From the NCBI GenBank assembly GCA_027563935.2, contig CM050453.2, forward strand, positions 67,254,018-67,318,017: a stretch of 64,000 bases of DNA, given 5' to 3'. Below the pieces are notes generated by a model. That model was not told the DNA's origin. It worked only from the letters and a program-made list of their open reading frames with translations, and ran no database searches. This document shows positions 33,730-47,400 of this stretch, piece by piece; within the stretch, counting starts at the first letter, position 1; every line of letters begins with the position of its first letter. The position numbers and the translations under genes are program-made. The DNA comes from Costus lasius (lineage: Eukaryota > Streptophyta > Magnoliopsida > Zingiberales > Costaceae).

Positions 33730-36146
33730 CTAAAATTCTTGATTAGCACACTCAAAAAATGTATCAAATTCAGAAGGTTCTTCAAATAAAATATGCATGT
33801 CACAAACAACCTCCTCATCAATTGTTTCTATGCTACAACATGTCCCTGAGTGTGATGCCCTTTTTAAAGAATCAGTTAAGTCAAATTCAATTAAATCACC
33901 ACAAATATCAAATGTTAATTTTCCTTTTTTCACATCAATGAGAGCTCCAGCTATGGCCAAAAAAGGTCTACCAAGCATAATAGGGTTTTTTAAATTTTCC
34001 TCCATATCAAGAACTATAAAATCAACAGGTATGAAAAACTTACGAATTTGAACAGGAACATTTTCTAAAATACCAACCGGATACTTTACTGTTGAATCAG
34101 CAAGTTGCAAAGACATTGGGGTTGGTTTGAGCTCTCCAATGTTCAATTTCCTGCATTCAGACAAAGGTATTAGACAACACTAGCACCGAGATCACATAAG
34201 GCTCGGTCGAAAGTAACACTCCCAATAGAACAGGGGACAGAAAAGCTACCTGGATCTTTCAATTTGGGTAGTACGTTGTTTTGAATGATGGCACTACATT
34301 CCTCAGTTAAAACAACAGTGCCATAATCTTCTATTTTTCTCTTGTTTGATAAAATTTCTTTTAAAAATTTTGCATATGTAGGCATTTGAGAAATAGCATC
34401 AATGAGAGGAACATTAATATACAACTTCTTCAAAACTTCCAAAAATTTCCGAAACTGTCTATCTAACTTAGCTTGCATAATCCTTTGAGGAAAAGGAATA
34501 GGTGGTTTATATGGTGAATGAGAATTAGATTTAGTATTATCATCTTTACATGGCAAATCACCTTTTGGTTCATCATCCTTGTGGGGTGACAAACTATCAT
34601 GGGACTGCTCATGCTCAGTAGATTTTTCAAAATCACAATCCTTATCATGATCAAGACTAGGCTCTTTTCTATTGTTCTCAACTTCCCCCTTTGGTTCCTC
34701 TAGTTGTTTTCCACTTCTAGTCATTATGGCATTACAATACTCCCTAGGGTTAGGTTCGGGCTTAGAGGGTAGTTTCCCAGGGGGTCTGTAAGAGGTGTAA
34801 TAGCCTGCTGTGCAATTTGTGACTCTAAAATTTTATTATGGGCAATAATACCATCTGTCCTAGAATCCATTTGATTCATCCTCTCATTCATACTAGAGTC
34901 GATCCGTTTCAGTGTCTCATTCATCTCATCACTCTGTTTTTTCTGGAAACCCATAAATTCAGTAAGCATCTCTTCTAAACTAGATTTTTTGGTTTGACTG
35001 TCTTTGTTGGAACCCCCTATTTTCGTTCTGCCCATTATCATGATTATTGCTTTTCCATGAAAGGTTAGGGTGGTTCCTCCATCCAGGATTATAGGTATTA
35101 GAGTAGGGGTCATAAGATCTACTTTGGTTGTAACTCCCTAAAGAATTTACTTGTTCCTCACCCCTATCAACAATTATTTTGCAATCCTCAGAAACATGAC
35201 CGTGATTACCACAAATCTCACAAGTGACAGAAGAAGAAATAGCATGAGTTTTCATTTTAAAAGTATCAACATTGCACAAAGATTCAACTTTCTCAGCTAG
35301 GGTGCGAAAATTGTTACCATTATCCTTACCATGAGGAGGTCGATATATCACTCCTCTTTCTCTTGAATTCTGTTCTTGGTTAAGAGCCATCTCTTCAATC
35401 ATCTGGTAAGCCTCATCCAATGTCTTGTTCATGAAGGCTCCTCATGTAGCAGCGTCAACAGTGAGGCATGTTTGATTAAGCAAAGCATAATAAAATGTTT
35501 CAATTAAAACCCATTGCTCTAAGCCATGGTGACGACACTTCCTCTGCAATTCATTGTATCGCTCCCATGCTTCACTAAGAGATTCTCCTTCCTTCTGAGC
35601 AAATCCTGTGATCTAGTTTCTTAATTGAATCGTCTTACTGGGAGGGAAGTATTGCATGAGAAAAGCATTGGACAGCAGCTCCCAAGTTGTGAACGTTCCA
35701 GAAGGTTGAGAGTGCAGCCAATCACGTGCTCGGTTCCTGAGAGTAAAAGGAAATAAACGCAATTTTAGCGCATTATTAGAAACTCCATTAATCTTGATGG
35801 TATCACACAGTTCATGAAAAAGAGATAGATGAATATTAGGATCCTCCATTCGAGATCCTCCAAACTGATTTTGTTGAAGCATTGATATAAACACCGAATT
35901 GATCTCGAAATTGTTCACATCAATGGCTGGTCTAGTGATACTAGAGTGAACTCCCTGTGCATTTGGAGCAGCATAGTCGCGCCAAGATCTTCTCTCAGCC
36001 ATCTCCACTACTTCTATAACTTGTGTCTCCTCAAATCTCAATCTCTTTCGCAGTCTCAGAGTCTTGTTTATCTCAGGATCAAAAGGTACAAGTGGTCCTG
36101 ACCTAAGATTTCTGCGCATGCAAAGTAGATAGATCAAAAAGTTCAA
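33730..36146 (-). pseudogene. C2 Athila-like gag and aspartic protease
   Basis: Gypsy-type Gag reading from 36146 leftwards: a capsid segment (RLFPFTLRNRARDWLHSQPSGTF, 35700-35760), a CCHC zinc knuckle (CEICGNHGHVSEDC, about 35180-35225), a coiled, charged segment, and the conserved FRKFLEVLKKLYINVPLIDA region before protease. The protease has the active-site triad as DLGAS, and later ILGRPFLA. It is broken by in-frame stops near 35613 (after IQLRN) and near 35433, by a frameshift in the A-run at about 34985, and by a one-base loss right after DLGAS near 34170. It ends at a TAA at 33730-33732 with no reverse transcriptase following. The start may be an internal ATG (MRRNLRSG) rather than 36146. 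Confidence 0.88.
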
Positions 36147-36270
36147 AAGATGCAGAAAAATAAAGAGAAAGTCAAAGTCGATCTAAATTTCAAAAACAGT
36201 AAACAAAAATAAAAACAAAAACCTATTCTAGAAATACTTTCAATATCTTCAATATTGACAAAACTAAGGT

Positions 36271-36287
36271 CCCCGGCAACGGCGTCA
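36271..36287 (-). other. C2 primer-binding site (tRNA-Asp type)
   Basis: Plus-strand CCCCGGCAACGGCGTCA, which matches the 3' end of plant tRNA-Asp (ending CCCCGGCAACGGCGCCA) with one mismatch. It lies six bases from the LTR. This tRNA choice is characteristic of Athila elements. The rest of 36147-36293 is untranslated leader with nothing recognisable. Confidence 0.9.
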
Positions 36288-36293
36288 AAAACT

Positions 36294-38003
36294 TGTTGTG
36301 TCCGCAAGTGCACGGAGAATTGAAGTAATATAAAATATCAAACCACAGAGACCTTGTTGTCAAGTACTGAGTAATCTATTTTTCGCTAGCTAGGCAATCG
36401 GAAAATAGTGAATCAAACTATCAAAAAGAACACGGAGAAAATGTTAGGGAGGAAATTGGGACTAGGGGTTTATCTACTTTAATTTCTAAAGACTATATTA
36501 AGATAAGTATTTGTCAATCTAATCCTATTATGATAAAGGTAAAATTTACTTTTTTAAATAAATTATCTCGCTCTCGCGCAAACAATCATACAAAGAACCG
36601 ATCCCCACTCTCGTGCAAGATCTATTCAATGCTGAGAATAAGTAAATCATCAACTAAGAACTCGAGGATCACTCTCGTGCATCCGAATTCTAGGTTGATC
36701 ACCTCAAGTGGAAACTCAAAGATCACTCTCGTGCATCCGAGTCTCAACACTGGCTTTACTCAAGGGTTTCCAACGACTCGATACTCAATCTCTTGCAATA
36801 TCAAATCAAGTCTACACATTAACTCAATCCAAAGTATCAGAAATTCAACATGGCAATAAAATCACTAAAAATCAGAATTCGAAGAACTACCTAATCTCTT
36901 ATGATAGTTCCAAACTCAACAATTCCTAGGGTTCCGAATTTCAAACAATCAACCTCTCGGTCTATTTCGCAAAATTCTAAAACATGTTGATAATTAAGAC
37001 ACAAAGGAGAATCAAAGAACAATCAATAACAAGAGTAAAATTATCATAATAAAATCAGTTTGACAAAATTAGGGTTTTCTAGACATTAAGAAACAAAGAG
37101 ATTACACCCGCATGTCCCATAAAAATATTAAGCTACCAAGATGAAAGGATTACAATAAAACATGTTCTCAGAATGATAAGGAATCGAAAATAGGAGAAAA
37201 GAGTTACAAAATAGCGTATTTGCCTCGAATCAGCACTGTCACCGCTGTTTGGTTGATTTCTCCTTCGATTGAACTCCAAACGCTCTGAAACTTGAGGTAC
37301 GTGTTCTCCTTCACCGGATGAAACTCTCTGTCAAATTTCGTGGCAGGAGGTGGTCTGTAGGTGGAAATCCGATGAACCCTAGCAATTCTGCCTCTCTCTA
37401 AAATTTGCCGTGGATGATCATAAAATTTGTTCCTTCTGGTCTAGTTATATTCTCCTCGTTAATACGAGTTCGCCCCTTCTTTCTGATCTTAATTTGGAGG
37501 TATAGATCAAAAGATATGGTCTTTGCAAGAATCGGGCGGAAAAATCAGAATTCTAAGTTCCAATATACGGCACCGTGAAGCTTCATACGGCAGTGCCGTA
37601 TTTCATTCTATGAGTTCTGGGCAAATAATACGGTACCATGAGAATGTTTCTTGTAAATACGGTAGTGCCGTATTCTTGCCAAATCCTTCTCGTCAGAATT
37701 GTCAAAAATTACGGTACAATGTAGATTTATATGGCAGTGCCGTATTTTTGCTAGGAGCATCCTTTTGACTTGAAATTTGATGGGTAGACTCCCCTTCATG
37801 GTTAGAATTCATTCATGCATTGATATTGCTCGAAAACCAGTGATAATAATTCCTTTTTACCTGAAATTGATCAAAAACAAAAGATTATGTAGATTCCGAA
37901 GTATTTGGTAAAAAAGGGTATAAAAGCAAAGTAAAAGAGTAAGACTATGGCTCAATAGATTACCAAATAAGTATGAAAAAGACTATGAAATTTGGAGTCA
38001 TCA
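36294..38003 (-). repeat. C2 5' LTR (1710 bp)
   Basis: Plus-strand TGTTGTGTCCGC...GGAGTCATCA, followed by the right TTCAT duplication. It carries three palindrome units (37563-37755), two fewer than the 3' LTR, which explains most of the length difference. Confidence 0.93.
37563..37755. repeat. palindrome array in C2 5' LTR, three units
   Basis: ACGGCACCGTG / ACGGCAGTGCCGT-type pairs starting near 37565, 37627 and 37711. The third unit fuses the start of unit 3 and the end of unit 5 of the 3' LTR array, as expected from deletion between repeats. Confidence 0.85.
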
Positions 38004-38168
38004 TTCATCGTACAACACGTTCAACCTTATGGCGCAATCACGATATTGGCTAAGCACACCGGAAGTTTTATGGTCAATGGGCACCGGCTAAAGCACTATT
38101 TTAAAGATGAACGGGTCAAACAAGGGGAAGTTCTTGCCCTTTCAGACCCGACTGATACGATAACTTGA
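38004..38168 (+). pseudogene. D: integrase C-terminal end
   Basis: Continues the integrase of D after C2. Reading from 38004 it gives FIVQHVQPYGAITI, then VNGHRLKHYF, and ends at TGA 38166-38168. The first codons repeat the FIV of the left part because of the 5-bp duplication and a substitution (ATT/ATC). The GAITI...VNGHRLKHYF pattern is the usual C-terminal end of Athila integrases. Confidence 0.9.
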
Positions 38169-38288
38169 TACTTCTATGGTCTAGCTATTGACCTAAAACT
38201 AGTGCTCTTGGGAGGCAACCCAAGTTTTCTTGTTGTTTTTATTTTTATTTTTATTTTTATTTATCTGCATAGTTTGTCATGTAGTTTT
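38169..38288 (+). other. D: post-pol region
   Basis: Non-coding. Contains TTGGGAGGCAACCCAAG at 38208-38224, an inverted repeat typical of the end of Athila/Tat pol regions, and an (ATTTTT)n run at about 38235-38262. It ends with GTTTT (38284-38288), the candidate left target duplication of A4. Confidence 0.75.
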
Positions 38289-39970
38289 TGAAAGTCCCCT
38301 TAACAAAGGGGGCGAAACCCTAGATAGGCACATATGGAGGTTTTCATGCAGCGGAAGGGGTTTCTAGGATCTTTTCATATTATATGATCAACTTATAAAC
38401 GATTGCAAATAAGAATCAAGGAATCGATTCTCACCAAAGCCATTGCTTGGATGGCGTCTAGGAAGAAGAGACTCAAGCGCTTCTCCTCCAAATGGTGCGC
38501 ACACAAATGATGTCGCCTACTCCCTTAGTGCTCCTTGTGCTAGCAAGGTTCTAAGGAGTTCTTGTCGAGTGAAAGGGATGAGAAGATTTTTTTCTTCTTG
38601 GCTGAATCCTCACAAAGCTTCAAGGTGTCGCCACACACGAAAAGCGTCAAGAGGAATCTCAGGAAAGGCAAGAATAGAACTCACTTCTATTCGAACGTGA
38701 AGCGTGTCTCATGTGGAGATCATGGTTTCCAAAAATAGAAACCCACATACGCTTAAACGTTCACGCCAAGTGAACTAGTCGTTACACCCTCTCCCCTTGA
38801 ACCATGCGCTCACTTGATGAGCTGGTTCATTTTGATTTGGTTCAAAAACCAATCAAGCCAAGCCTTTAGTCCAGATCAAATTAAACCCTAAGGTTCCAGA
38901 TCTAACCGTTCATCTCTTGATGCCCCTGATCTCACCGATCTAGCATCCATTCTCTCGATCGAAGCTTACCGATCTCAAGCCCTAATCAATCAAACATGAT
39001 CAGACTAGATCTCACTCACAATCAGAGATTAAATCCCTTTAAACTGAACCCTGACAATTCAGTCCACACGATCTGACTTAAGTAAGCCATATCATCAAAT
39101 TGTGCGACCCTGAGGGTTTCCTTTAAATGTCGGTAACGATAACTTACGTTATCACGATCAGTGAGGGGTATCTAGCAACACATCACTGTCTCCCGATATA
39201 AAGGAAAGAGTCTTCCAAGACTACACCCAAACCACAGCACAAGTGTGAATCCATTTCACGAGGCATACATGTTTCCTTTGCCACTGGATGTTCTTATTGG
39301 ACAAGCGTGTCAAGCCTGTAGCTCCAATATGATGAGCATGATTAGATCAGATGATCATAGTCACCTGGGTATGGCCATACACTTTCTCAATTATCTCATT
39401 CGAGGGGGCCCCTTTAGAACATCACACTCCAATCAAGGAGACGACAATCTTATATCTATCACTAGTGCCCTAACCTGACTCATGATCATTATCCAAGATA
39501 GTCTATAACCATTATGTTTCAAATGATATTGAACTACCTCAAAACAATGACAATCATCATTTAGAAACACAAGTGATCTCAAGTCAGAGGACATGTGCCA
39601 CTTGTTGCAAACAAGGATTATTCACATTGTGACAAGCAATTGAATATCCTAGTAGGGTCTGTCCAGTACATCCAATGTACCCATGAGTCTACATCTTATT
39701 CCATGCTCGAAGCATCCTATAAGATTAGAACACATATTAGTCTCAATCATATCAAGGCTGTCTCATGTTCACCAAGATATCTCGACTAAGGACATAGACC
39801 ATGTCAGCCTAGCTGAACAGCATTGAGACATTATTCAGAAGCACACTTATTGCAGCAGACAATGTAACAAACTGAATAACAACCATCGCCTTTATAAACA
39901 TAAGAGTTTATACATGATACTGATAGAATCCCAAGGCCTCAAACATAAGCCTTAAGGGCATACCCCAACA
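38289..39970 (-). repeat. A4 3' LTR (1682 bp)
   Basis: Plus-strand TGAAAGTCCCCTTAAC...ACCCCAACA. Conserved blocks as in other A-family LTRs. The second LTR is not in the window, so no divergence can be measured. Confidence 0.94.
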
Positions 39971-39981
39971 ATCTCCCACTT
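39971..39981 (-). other. polypurine tract of A4
   Basis: Element-sense AAGTGGGAGAT next to the LTR. Confidence 0.85.
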
Positions 39982-39990
39982 GCACTTAAT

Positions 39991-42729
39991 CTAATGGTTG
40001 AGAAATCTCAAACCCATATTATTACAGTGCTTCTCATGCTTCTGCTGCGCCAGAGGCTTGGTAAGCGGGTCTGCCAGATTGTCATCTGTATGAACCTTGC
40101 AGATTTTGATCTCACCATGATCAATGATCTCCCGGATCAAGTGAAACCGTCTCTGTATGTGCTTGGACTTCTGGTGCGACCGTGGTTCCTTTGCTTGTGC
40201 GATTGCTCCAGTGTTATCACAGAAGATAACCAAAGGATCTGCACACGATGGAACAACACCAAGTTCCTGAACGAACTTACGAATCCATACTGCCTCCTTA
40301 GATGCTTCTGAGGCTGCAACATACTCGGCTTCTATTGTGGAATCAGCAACGATAGACTGTTTGAAACTTTTCCACACCACAGCTCCTCCATTCAAGCTAA
40401 AAACATAGCCTGATTGCGATCGGAAATCATCCTGGTCCGATTGGAACGAAGCGTCAGTATATCCTTCAATACTGAGTTCTTCCTGACCTCCATAAATCAA
40501 GAACATATCTTTGGTCCTCCGCAGATATTTTAAAATGTTCTTGACCGCAATCCAGTGCGCCTGACCTGGATTACTTTGGAATCGACTGGTCACGCTTAAC
40601 CCGTAAGCGACGTCTGGGCGAGTACACAACATCGCATACATAATGGACCCAATAGCCGAAGCATAAGGCGTATTGTCCATTTCATCTTTCTCAGTCTGTG
40701 TTTGTGGACACTGACTCTTTGAAAGATTCAGACCATGTCTGACTGGAAGATATCCTCTTTTAGAATTCTCTAAATGGAATCTCTCCAGGACTTTATCGAT
40801 GTAAGTACTCTGGCACAGCCCGAGAAGCCTCTTAGATCTATCCCTGTAGATCTTCACACCTAATACATAGGCTGCTTCTCCTAGATCTTTCATCTGGAAA
40901 CATTTTCCCAACCATGCCTTAACAGCATGCAGTTCAGGAATATCGTTTCCAATGATTAAGATATCATCGACGTAGAGGACTAGGAAAGTAATCACGCTCC
41001 CACTAAACCTCTTATATACACACGGGTCATCTTCATTCTAGATGAAACCAAACTCACTGATTGATTCATCAAAATGAATATTCCAGCTTCTTGATGCTTG
41101 TTTAAGTCCATAAATGGACTTCTTTAACTTGCATATTTTATGACGATCTGATGGATTAGTGAAACCTTCAGGTTGTGTCATATACACATCCTCATCCAGT
41201 TTTCCATTAAGGAAAGCGGTCTTCACATCCATTTGCCAGATCTCATAATCGTAATATGCTGCTATCGCAAGAATAATCCGAATAGACTTGAACATGGCTA
41301 CAGGAGAGAAAGTTTCATCATAATCTATCCCGTAGATTTGTTTGAAACCTTTCGCAACTAGCCTGCCTTTATAGGTAACCACGTTACCATCCATGTCAAT
41401 CTTCTTCTTGAAGATCCATTTACAGCCTATAGGGATTACTCCCGGAGGCGGATCAACCAAATCCCAGACTTGGTTATCTGACATGGAGTCCATCTCGGCT
41501 CGCATAGCTTCAAGCCATCTAGCTGACTCCGGTCCACTGACCGCATCCGCATAAGTAAGGGGTTCATCATTATCAATGATGTAGACTCCGTCATAGCGCT
41601 CAGGCTGTCGACGGATCCTTCCCGATCTTCGCGGTTCCCGTGATATCTGAGCCTCAGGTTATTCAATAACCTGTTCTACCGGCTCAGGCTCATCCAACTG
41701 TGCTTGACTACTTTGTCCTTCCTCTGGATTCTCATCCAGCTTTATTTCTCTCCCACTGGCCTCTTGCAGAAGAAATTCCTTCTCAAGAAAAATAGCCGTC
41801 CGAGCAACAAATACCTTGTTCTCTTTGGGATCGTAGAAATAATAACCCTTAGTTTCCTTAGGGTAACCGACAAAGATGCATTTATCAGATCTGCTCTCTA
41901 GTTTCCCAGAGGCGAGCTTTTTGACATAAGCCTCGCAACCCCAGATCTTAATAAATGTCAAGCTCGGCTGTTTCCCATACCATAACTCATATGGAGTCTT
42001 TGAAACTGCCTTGGATGGCACACGGTTTAGTACTATTGCAGCTGTTTCCAGTGCAAATCCCCAAAAGGAGTAAGGTAGAGTAGCTTGACTCATCATAGAA
42101 CGAACCATATCTAGTAAGGTTCTGTTCCTCCTTTCGGACACACCATTCCATTGCGGTGTTCCTGGCGGAGTGAGCTGTGAGATAATCCCACACTCCTTCA
42201 TATAGTCAATAAACTCTCGACTTAGGTATTCTCCACCTCGATCAGAACGAAGTGCCTTGATATTTCGGCCTAGCTGATTCTGTACTTCATTCTTGAACTC
42301 TTTGAACTTGTCAAAAGATTCACTTTTATGTCTCATTAGATAGACATACCCATATCTACTGAAATCATCAGTAAAGGTAATGAAGTATGAATAGCCACCT
42401 CTGGCATGTTTACTAAATGGCCCACACACATCACTGTGTATAAGGTCAAGTAAACCTGAAGCCCTTTGACCTTTGTTAGGAAAAGGAGACTTCGTCATTT
42501 TACCCATTAAACAAGCTTTGCATGTATCAATCTCCTCATAGGAGAATGATCCCAGCAGTCCATGATCATGCAACCGCTTAATGCGCTTCTTGTTAATATG
42601 GCCTAAACGACTATGCCATAACAAGGTGCTATCATCAGCATACTTGGCTTTCTTATTATCAATATTTTGTATAGAACATTCCATGTCCAACATGAATAAT
42701 CCATTGTTAATTGATCCAGTAGCATAAAC
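39991..42729 (-). pseudogene. A4 pol (integrase, RT, RNase H), interrupted and with two stops
   Basis: Same frame throughout. It covers the pre-integrase region (LDMECSIQN), the HHCC motif (HSRLGH...CKAC), the integrase core with D, D and E, reverse transcriptase (YVDD) and RNase H (YTDAS, TIEAEY, FCDN). A TAG at 41038-41040 replaces a lysine codon upstream of YVDD, and a TAA at 41659-41661 replaces a glutamine codon in the integrase-RT linker. It is cut at 42729 by A5, between protease and integrase. Confidence 0.94.
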
Positions 42730-44412
42730 TGTAAGTCCCCTTCAAGGGGGAGCGAAACCCTAGATTGGCGCATAACAATAATTTTTCGAGCGGAAGCAAG
42801 GGTTTCTCATGACCTTTTGCATGTCATATGATCAACTTTCATGAACTAGTATAGATCAGAGAAGATTCATACCATGGCCATCGCTTTGATGGAGCTTTGG
42901 AAGAAGATCGCAAGAGAGCTTTCCTCCTAAGGTACCGCACACAAATGATGTCGCCTACTCCCTTAGTGCTCCTTGTGCTAGCAAGGTTCTAAGGAGTTCT
43001 TGTCGAGTGAAAGGGATGAGAAGAATTTTGCTTGGCCGAAACCTTCACCAATGTCGTCCACCTTCATTTCTCGCAAGAGAGTGTAAGAACCCAAAAACAA
43101 GAGACGACAAGAGGGCGAGAGGAAGGCGTGAAGATACAACGTGAGTTGTGGTCACGTAAGTGATCATGTTTTCTAAAAATAGAAAACCACTCCTCTACAT
43201 GCGACCATGGGTTTATCCCAATCGCAAAAACCTCTTCACTTGAACCATACGCTCACATGATGAGCTGGTTCAATTTGGTTTGGTTCAAAGACCAATTAAC
43301 CCAAGCAATTTGGTCTAGATCATAATAAACTCTAAGGTTTCAGATCTAACCGTTCATCTCTTGATGCCCCTGATCTCACCGATCTAGCATCCATTCTCTC
43401 GATCGAAGCTTACCGATCTCAAGCCTAATCAATCAAACATGATCAGACCAGATCTCACTTACAATCAGAGATTAAATCCCTTTAAACTAAACCCAAATAA
43501 TTCAGTCCACACGATCTGACTTAAGTAAGCCATATCATCAATTTGTGCGACCCTGAGGGTTTACTTTAATGTCGGTAACGATAACTCACGTCATCACGAT
43601 CAGTGAGGGGTATCTAGCAACACATCACTGTCTCCCGATATAAAGGAAAGAGTCTTCCAAGACTACACCCAAACCACAGCACAAGTGTGAATCAACTCAC
43701 TAGGCATACATGATTCCTTTGCCACTGGATGTTCTTATTGGACAAGCGTGTCAAGCCTGTAACTCCAATATGATGAGCATGATTTGATCAGATGAACATT
43801 GTCACCTGGGTATGGCCATACACTTTCTCAATCATCTCATCCGGGGGGGCCCCTTTAGAACATCACACTCCAATTAAGGAGACGGCAATCCTATATCTAT
43901 CACTAGTGCCCTAACATGACTCAAGCTCACCATCCAAGATAGTCTATAACCATTATGTTTCAAATGATATTGAACCACCTCAAAACAATGACAATCATCA
44001 TTTAGAAACACAAGTGATCTCAAGTCAGAGGAAATGTGCCACTTGTTGCAATCAAGGATTATTCACATTGTGACAAGCAATTGAATATCCTAGTAGGGTC
44101 TGTCCAGTACATCCAATGTACCCATGAGTCTACATCTTATTCCATGCTCGAAGCATCCTATAAGACTAGAACACATATTAGTCTCAATCATATCAAGGCT
44201 GTCTCATGTTCACCAAGATATATAGACTAAGGACTTTACTGCATGTCAGCCCAGCTGAACAGCATTGAGACATTATTCAGAAGTATATGTATTGCAGTAG
44301 ATAATATAACAAACTGAATAACAACCATTGCCTTTATAAACATAAGAGTTTATACATGATACTGTTACAATCCCAAGGCCTCAAACATTAGCCTTAAGGG
44401 CATACCCCAACA
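42730..44412 (-). repeat. A5 3' LTR (1683 bp)
   Basis: Plus-strand TGTAAGTCCCCTTCAAGG...ACCCCAACA, with all conserved A-family blocks. The terminal hairpin stem is CCCCTT/AAGGGG. Confidence 0.94.
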
Positions 44413-44423
44413 ATCTCCCACTT
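44413..44423 (-). other. polypurine tract of A5
   Basis: Element-sense AAGTGGGAGAT next to the LTR. Confidence 0.85.
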
Positions 44424-44432
44424 GCACTTAAT

Positions 44433-47400
44433 CTAATGGTTGAGAAATCTCAAACCCATATTATTACAGTGCTTCTCATGCTTCTGCTGCGCCAGAGGCT
44501 TGGTAAGCGGGTCAGCCAGATTGTCATCTGTATGAACCTTGCAGACTTTGATCTCGCCACAATCAATGATCTCCCGGATCAAATGAAACCGTCTCTGTAT
44601 GTGCTTGGACTTCTGGTGCGACCGTGGTTCCATTGCTTGTGCGATTGCTCCAGTGTTATCACAGAAGATAACCAAAGGATCTGCACTCGAAGGAACAACA
44701 CCAAGTTATCTCACGAACTTACGAATCCACACTGCCTCCTTGGATGCTTCCGAGGCTGCAACATACTCGGCTTCTGTTGTGGAATCAGCAACAGTTGACT
44801 GTTTGAAACTCTTCCACACCACCGCTCCTCCATTCAAGCTAAAATCATAGCCTGATTGCGATCGGAAATCATCCTGGTCAGACTGGAATGAAGCGTCAGT
44901 ATATCCTTCAATACTGAGTTCTTCCTGACCACCATATATCAAGAACATATCTTTGGTCCTCCGCAGATATTTTAAAATGTTCTTGACTGCAATCCAGTGC
45001 GCCAATCTTGGATTACTTTGGAACCGACTGGTCACGCTTAACCCGTAAGCGACGTCTGGGCGAGTACACAACATCGCATACATAATGGACCCAATAGCCG
45101 AAGCATAAGGCGTATTGTCCATTTCATCTTTCTCAGTCTGTGTTTGTGGACACTGACTCTTTGAAAGATTCAGACCATGTCTGACTGGAAGATATCCTCT
45201 TTTAGAATTCTCTAAATGGAATCTCTCCAGGACCTTATCGATGTAAGTACTCTGGCACAGCCCGAGAAGCCTCTTAGATCTATCCCTGTAGATCTTCACA
45301 CCTAATACATAGGCTGCTTCTCCTAGATCTTTCATCTGGAAACATTTCCTTAACCATGCCTTAACCGCATGCATTTCAGGAATGTCATTTCCAATGATCA
45401 AGATGTCATCGACGTAGAGGACTAGGAAAGTAATCACGCTCCCACTAAACCTCTTATATACACACGGGTCATCCTCGTTCTTGATGAAACCAAACTCAGA
45501 GATTGATTCATCAAAATGAATATTCCAGCTTCTCGATGCTTGTTTAAGTCCATAAATAGACTTCTTTAACTTGCATATTTTATGACGATCTGATGGATTA
45601 GTGAAACCTTCTGGTTGTGTCATATACACATCCTCATCCAGATTTCCATTAGGGAAAGCTGTCTTGACATCCATTTGCCAGATCTCATAATCATAATATG
45701 CTGCTATCGCGAAAAGAATCCGAATAGACTTAAACATAGCTACAGGTGAGAAAGTTTCATCATAATCTATCCCGTAGATTTGTTTGAAACCTTTCGCAAC
45801 TAGCCTGCCTTTATAGGTAACCACGTTAGCATCCATGTCAATCTTCTTCTTGAAGATCCATTTACAACCTATAGGGATTACTCCCGGAGGCGGATCAACC
45901 AAATCCCAGACTTGGTTATCTGACATGGAGTCCATCTCGGCGCGCATAGCTTCAAGCCATCTCGCTGACTCCGGTCCACTGACCGCATCCGCATAAGTGA
46001 GGGGTTCATCATTATCAATGATGTAGACTCCGTCATAGCGCTCAGGCTGTCGACGGATCCTTCCCGATCTTCGCGGTTCCCGTGATATCTGAGCCTCAGG
46101 TTGTTCAGTAACCTGTTCTACTGGCTCAGGCTCATCCAACTGTGCTTGAGCACTTTGTCCTTCCTCTGGATTCTCATCCAGCTTTATTTCTCTCCCACTG
46201 GCCTCTTGCAGAAGATACTCCTTCTCAAGAAATATGGCCGTCCGAGCAACAAATACTTTGTTCTCTTTGGGATCGTAGAAATAATAACCCTTAGTTTCCT
46301 TAGGGTAACCGACAAAGATACATTTGTCAGATCTGCTCTCTAGTTTCCCAGAGGCGAGCTTTTTGACATAAGCCTCGCAGCCCCAGATACTGATAAATGT
46401 CAAGCTCGGCTGTTTCCCATACCATAACTCATATGGCGTCTTAGAAACTGCCTTGGATGGCACTCGGTTTAGTACCTTTGCAGCTGTCTCCAGTGCAAAT
46501 CCCCAAAAGGAATATGGAAGAGTAGCCTGACTCATCATAGAACGAACCATATCAAGTAACGTTCTATTTCTCCTCTCGGACACACCATTCCATTGCGGTG
46601 TTCCTGGCGGAGTGAGCTGTGAGATAATCCCACACTCCTTCAGATAGTCAGTAAACGCATGACTCAAGTATTCTCCACCTCGATCAGAACGAAGTGCCTT
46701 GATATTTCGGCCAAGCTGATTCTGTACTTCATTCTTGAACTCTTTGAACTTGTCAAAAGATTCACTCTTGTGTCTCATAAGATAGACATACCCATACCTA
46801 CTGAAATCATCAGTGAAGGTAATGAAGTACTGATAGCCACCTCTGGCATGTTTACTAAATGGCCCACACACATCACTGTGTATAAGGTCAAGTAAACCTG
46901 AAGCCCTTTGACCTTTGTGGGGAAAAGGTGACTTTGTCATTTTACCCATTAAACAAGCTTTGCATGTATCAATCTCCTCATAGGAGATTGATCCCAGCAG
47001 TCCATAATCATGCAACCGCTTAATGCGCTTCTTGTTAATATGGCCTAAACGACTATGCCATAGCAAGGTGCTGTCATCAGCATACTTGGCTTTCTTATTA
47101 TCAATGTTTTGTATAGAACATTCCATGTCCAACATGAATAACCCATTGTTAATTGAACCAGTAGCATAAACAATATTATCTAAAGAAAGAACACACTTTG
47201 AAATATTGCATTCAAAGGAAAACCCCTTCCTGACAAGAGCAGGAATGGAGATAATATTTTTAGTAATGCTGGGAACAAAGTAACAATTGCTCAGTTCTAA
47301 TACAAGTCCAGATGGTAAAGAGATGAAATAGTCTCCTACAGCAACAGCAGCAACCCGTGCCCCGTTTCCAACTCGTAGGTCCACCTCATGCTGTCCCACC

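Larger units (their letters stand above)
21301..38003 (-). mobile_element. C2: Athila-like gypsy element with gag-protease only, split by A3
   Basis: Minus-strand element inserted in D's integrase with duplication TTCAT (21296-21300 and 38004-38008). 3' LTR 21301-23137, internal 23138-23370 and 32347-36293, 5' LTR 36294-38003, tRNA-Asp-type PBS at 36271-36287. Internal coding covers gag and aspartic protease; reverse transcriptase, RNase H and integrase are absent. LTRs differ by roughly 6% over the first 400 bases by eye and by repeat-unit number, so C2 is older than the A3 copy nested in it. Confidence 0.93.
38289..42729 (-). mobile_element. A4: Angela-like copia element, 3' half
   Basis: Minus-strand copy inserted in D. 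3' LTR 38289-39970, PPT, and pol up to 42729, where A5 is inserted after TAAAC (42725-42729). The rest of A4 (start of integrase, protease, gag, leader, 5' LTR) must lie beyond the right edge of the window, after the A5 nest. Confidence 0.92.
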
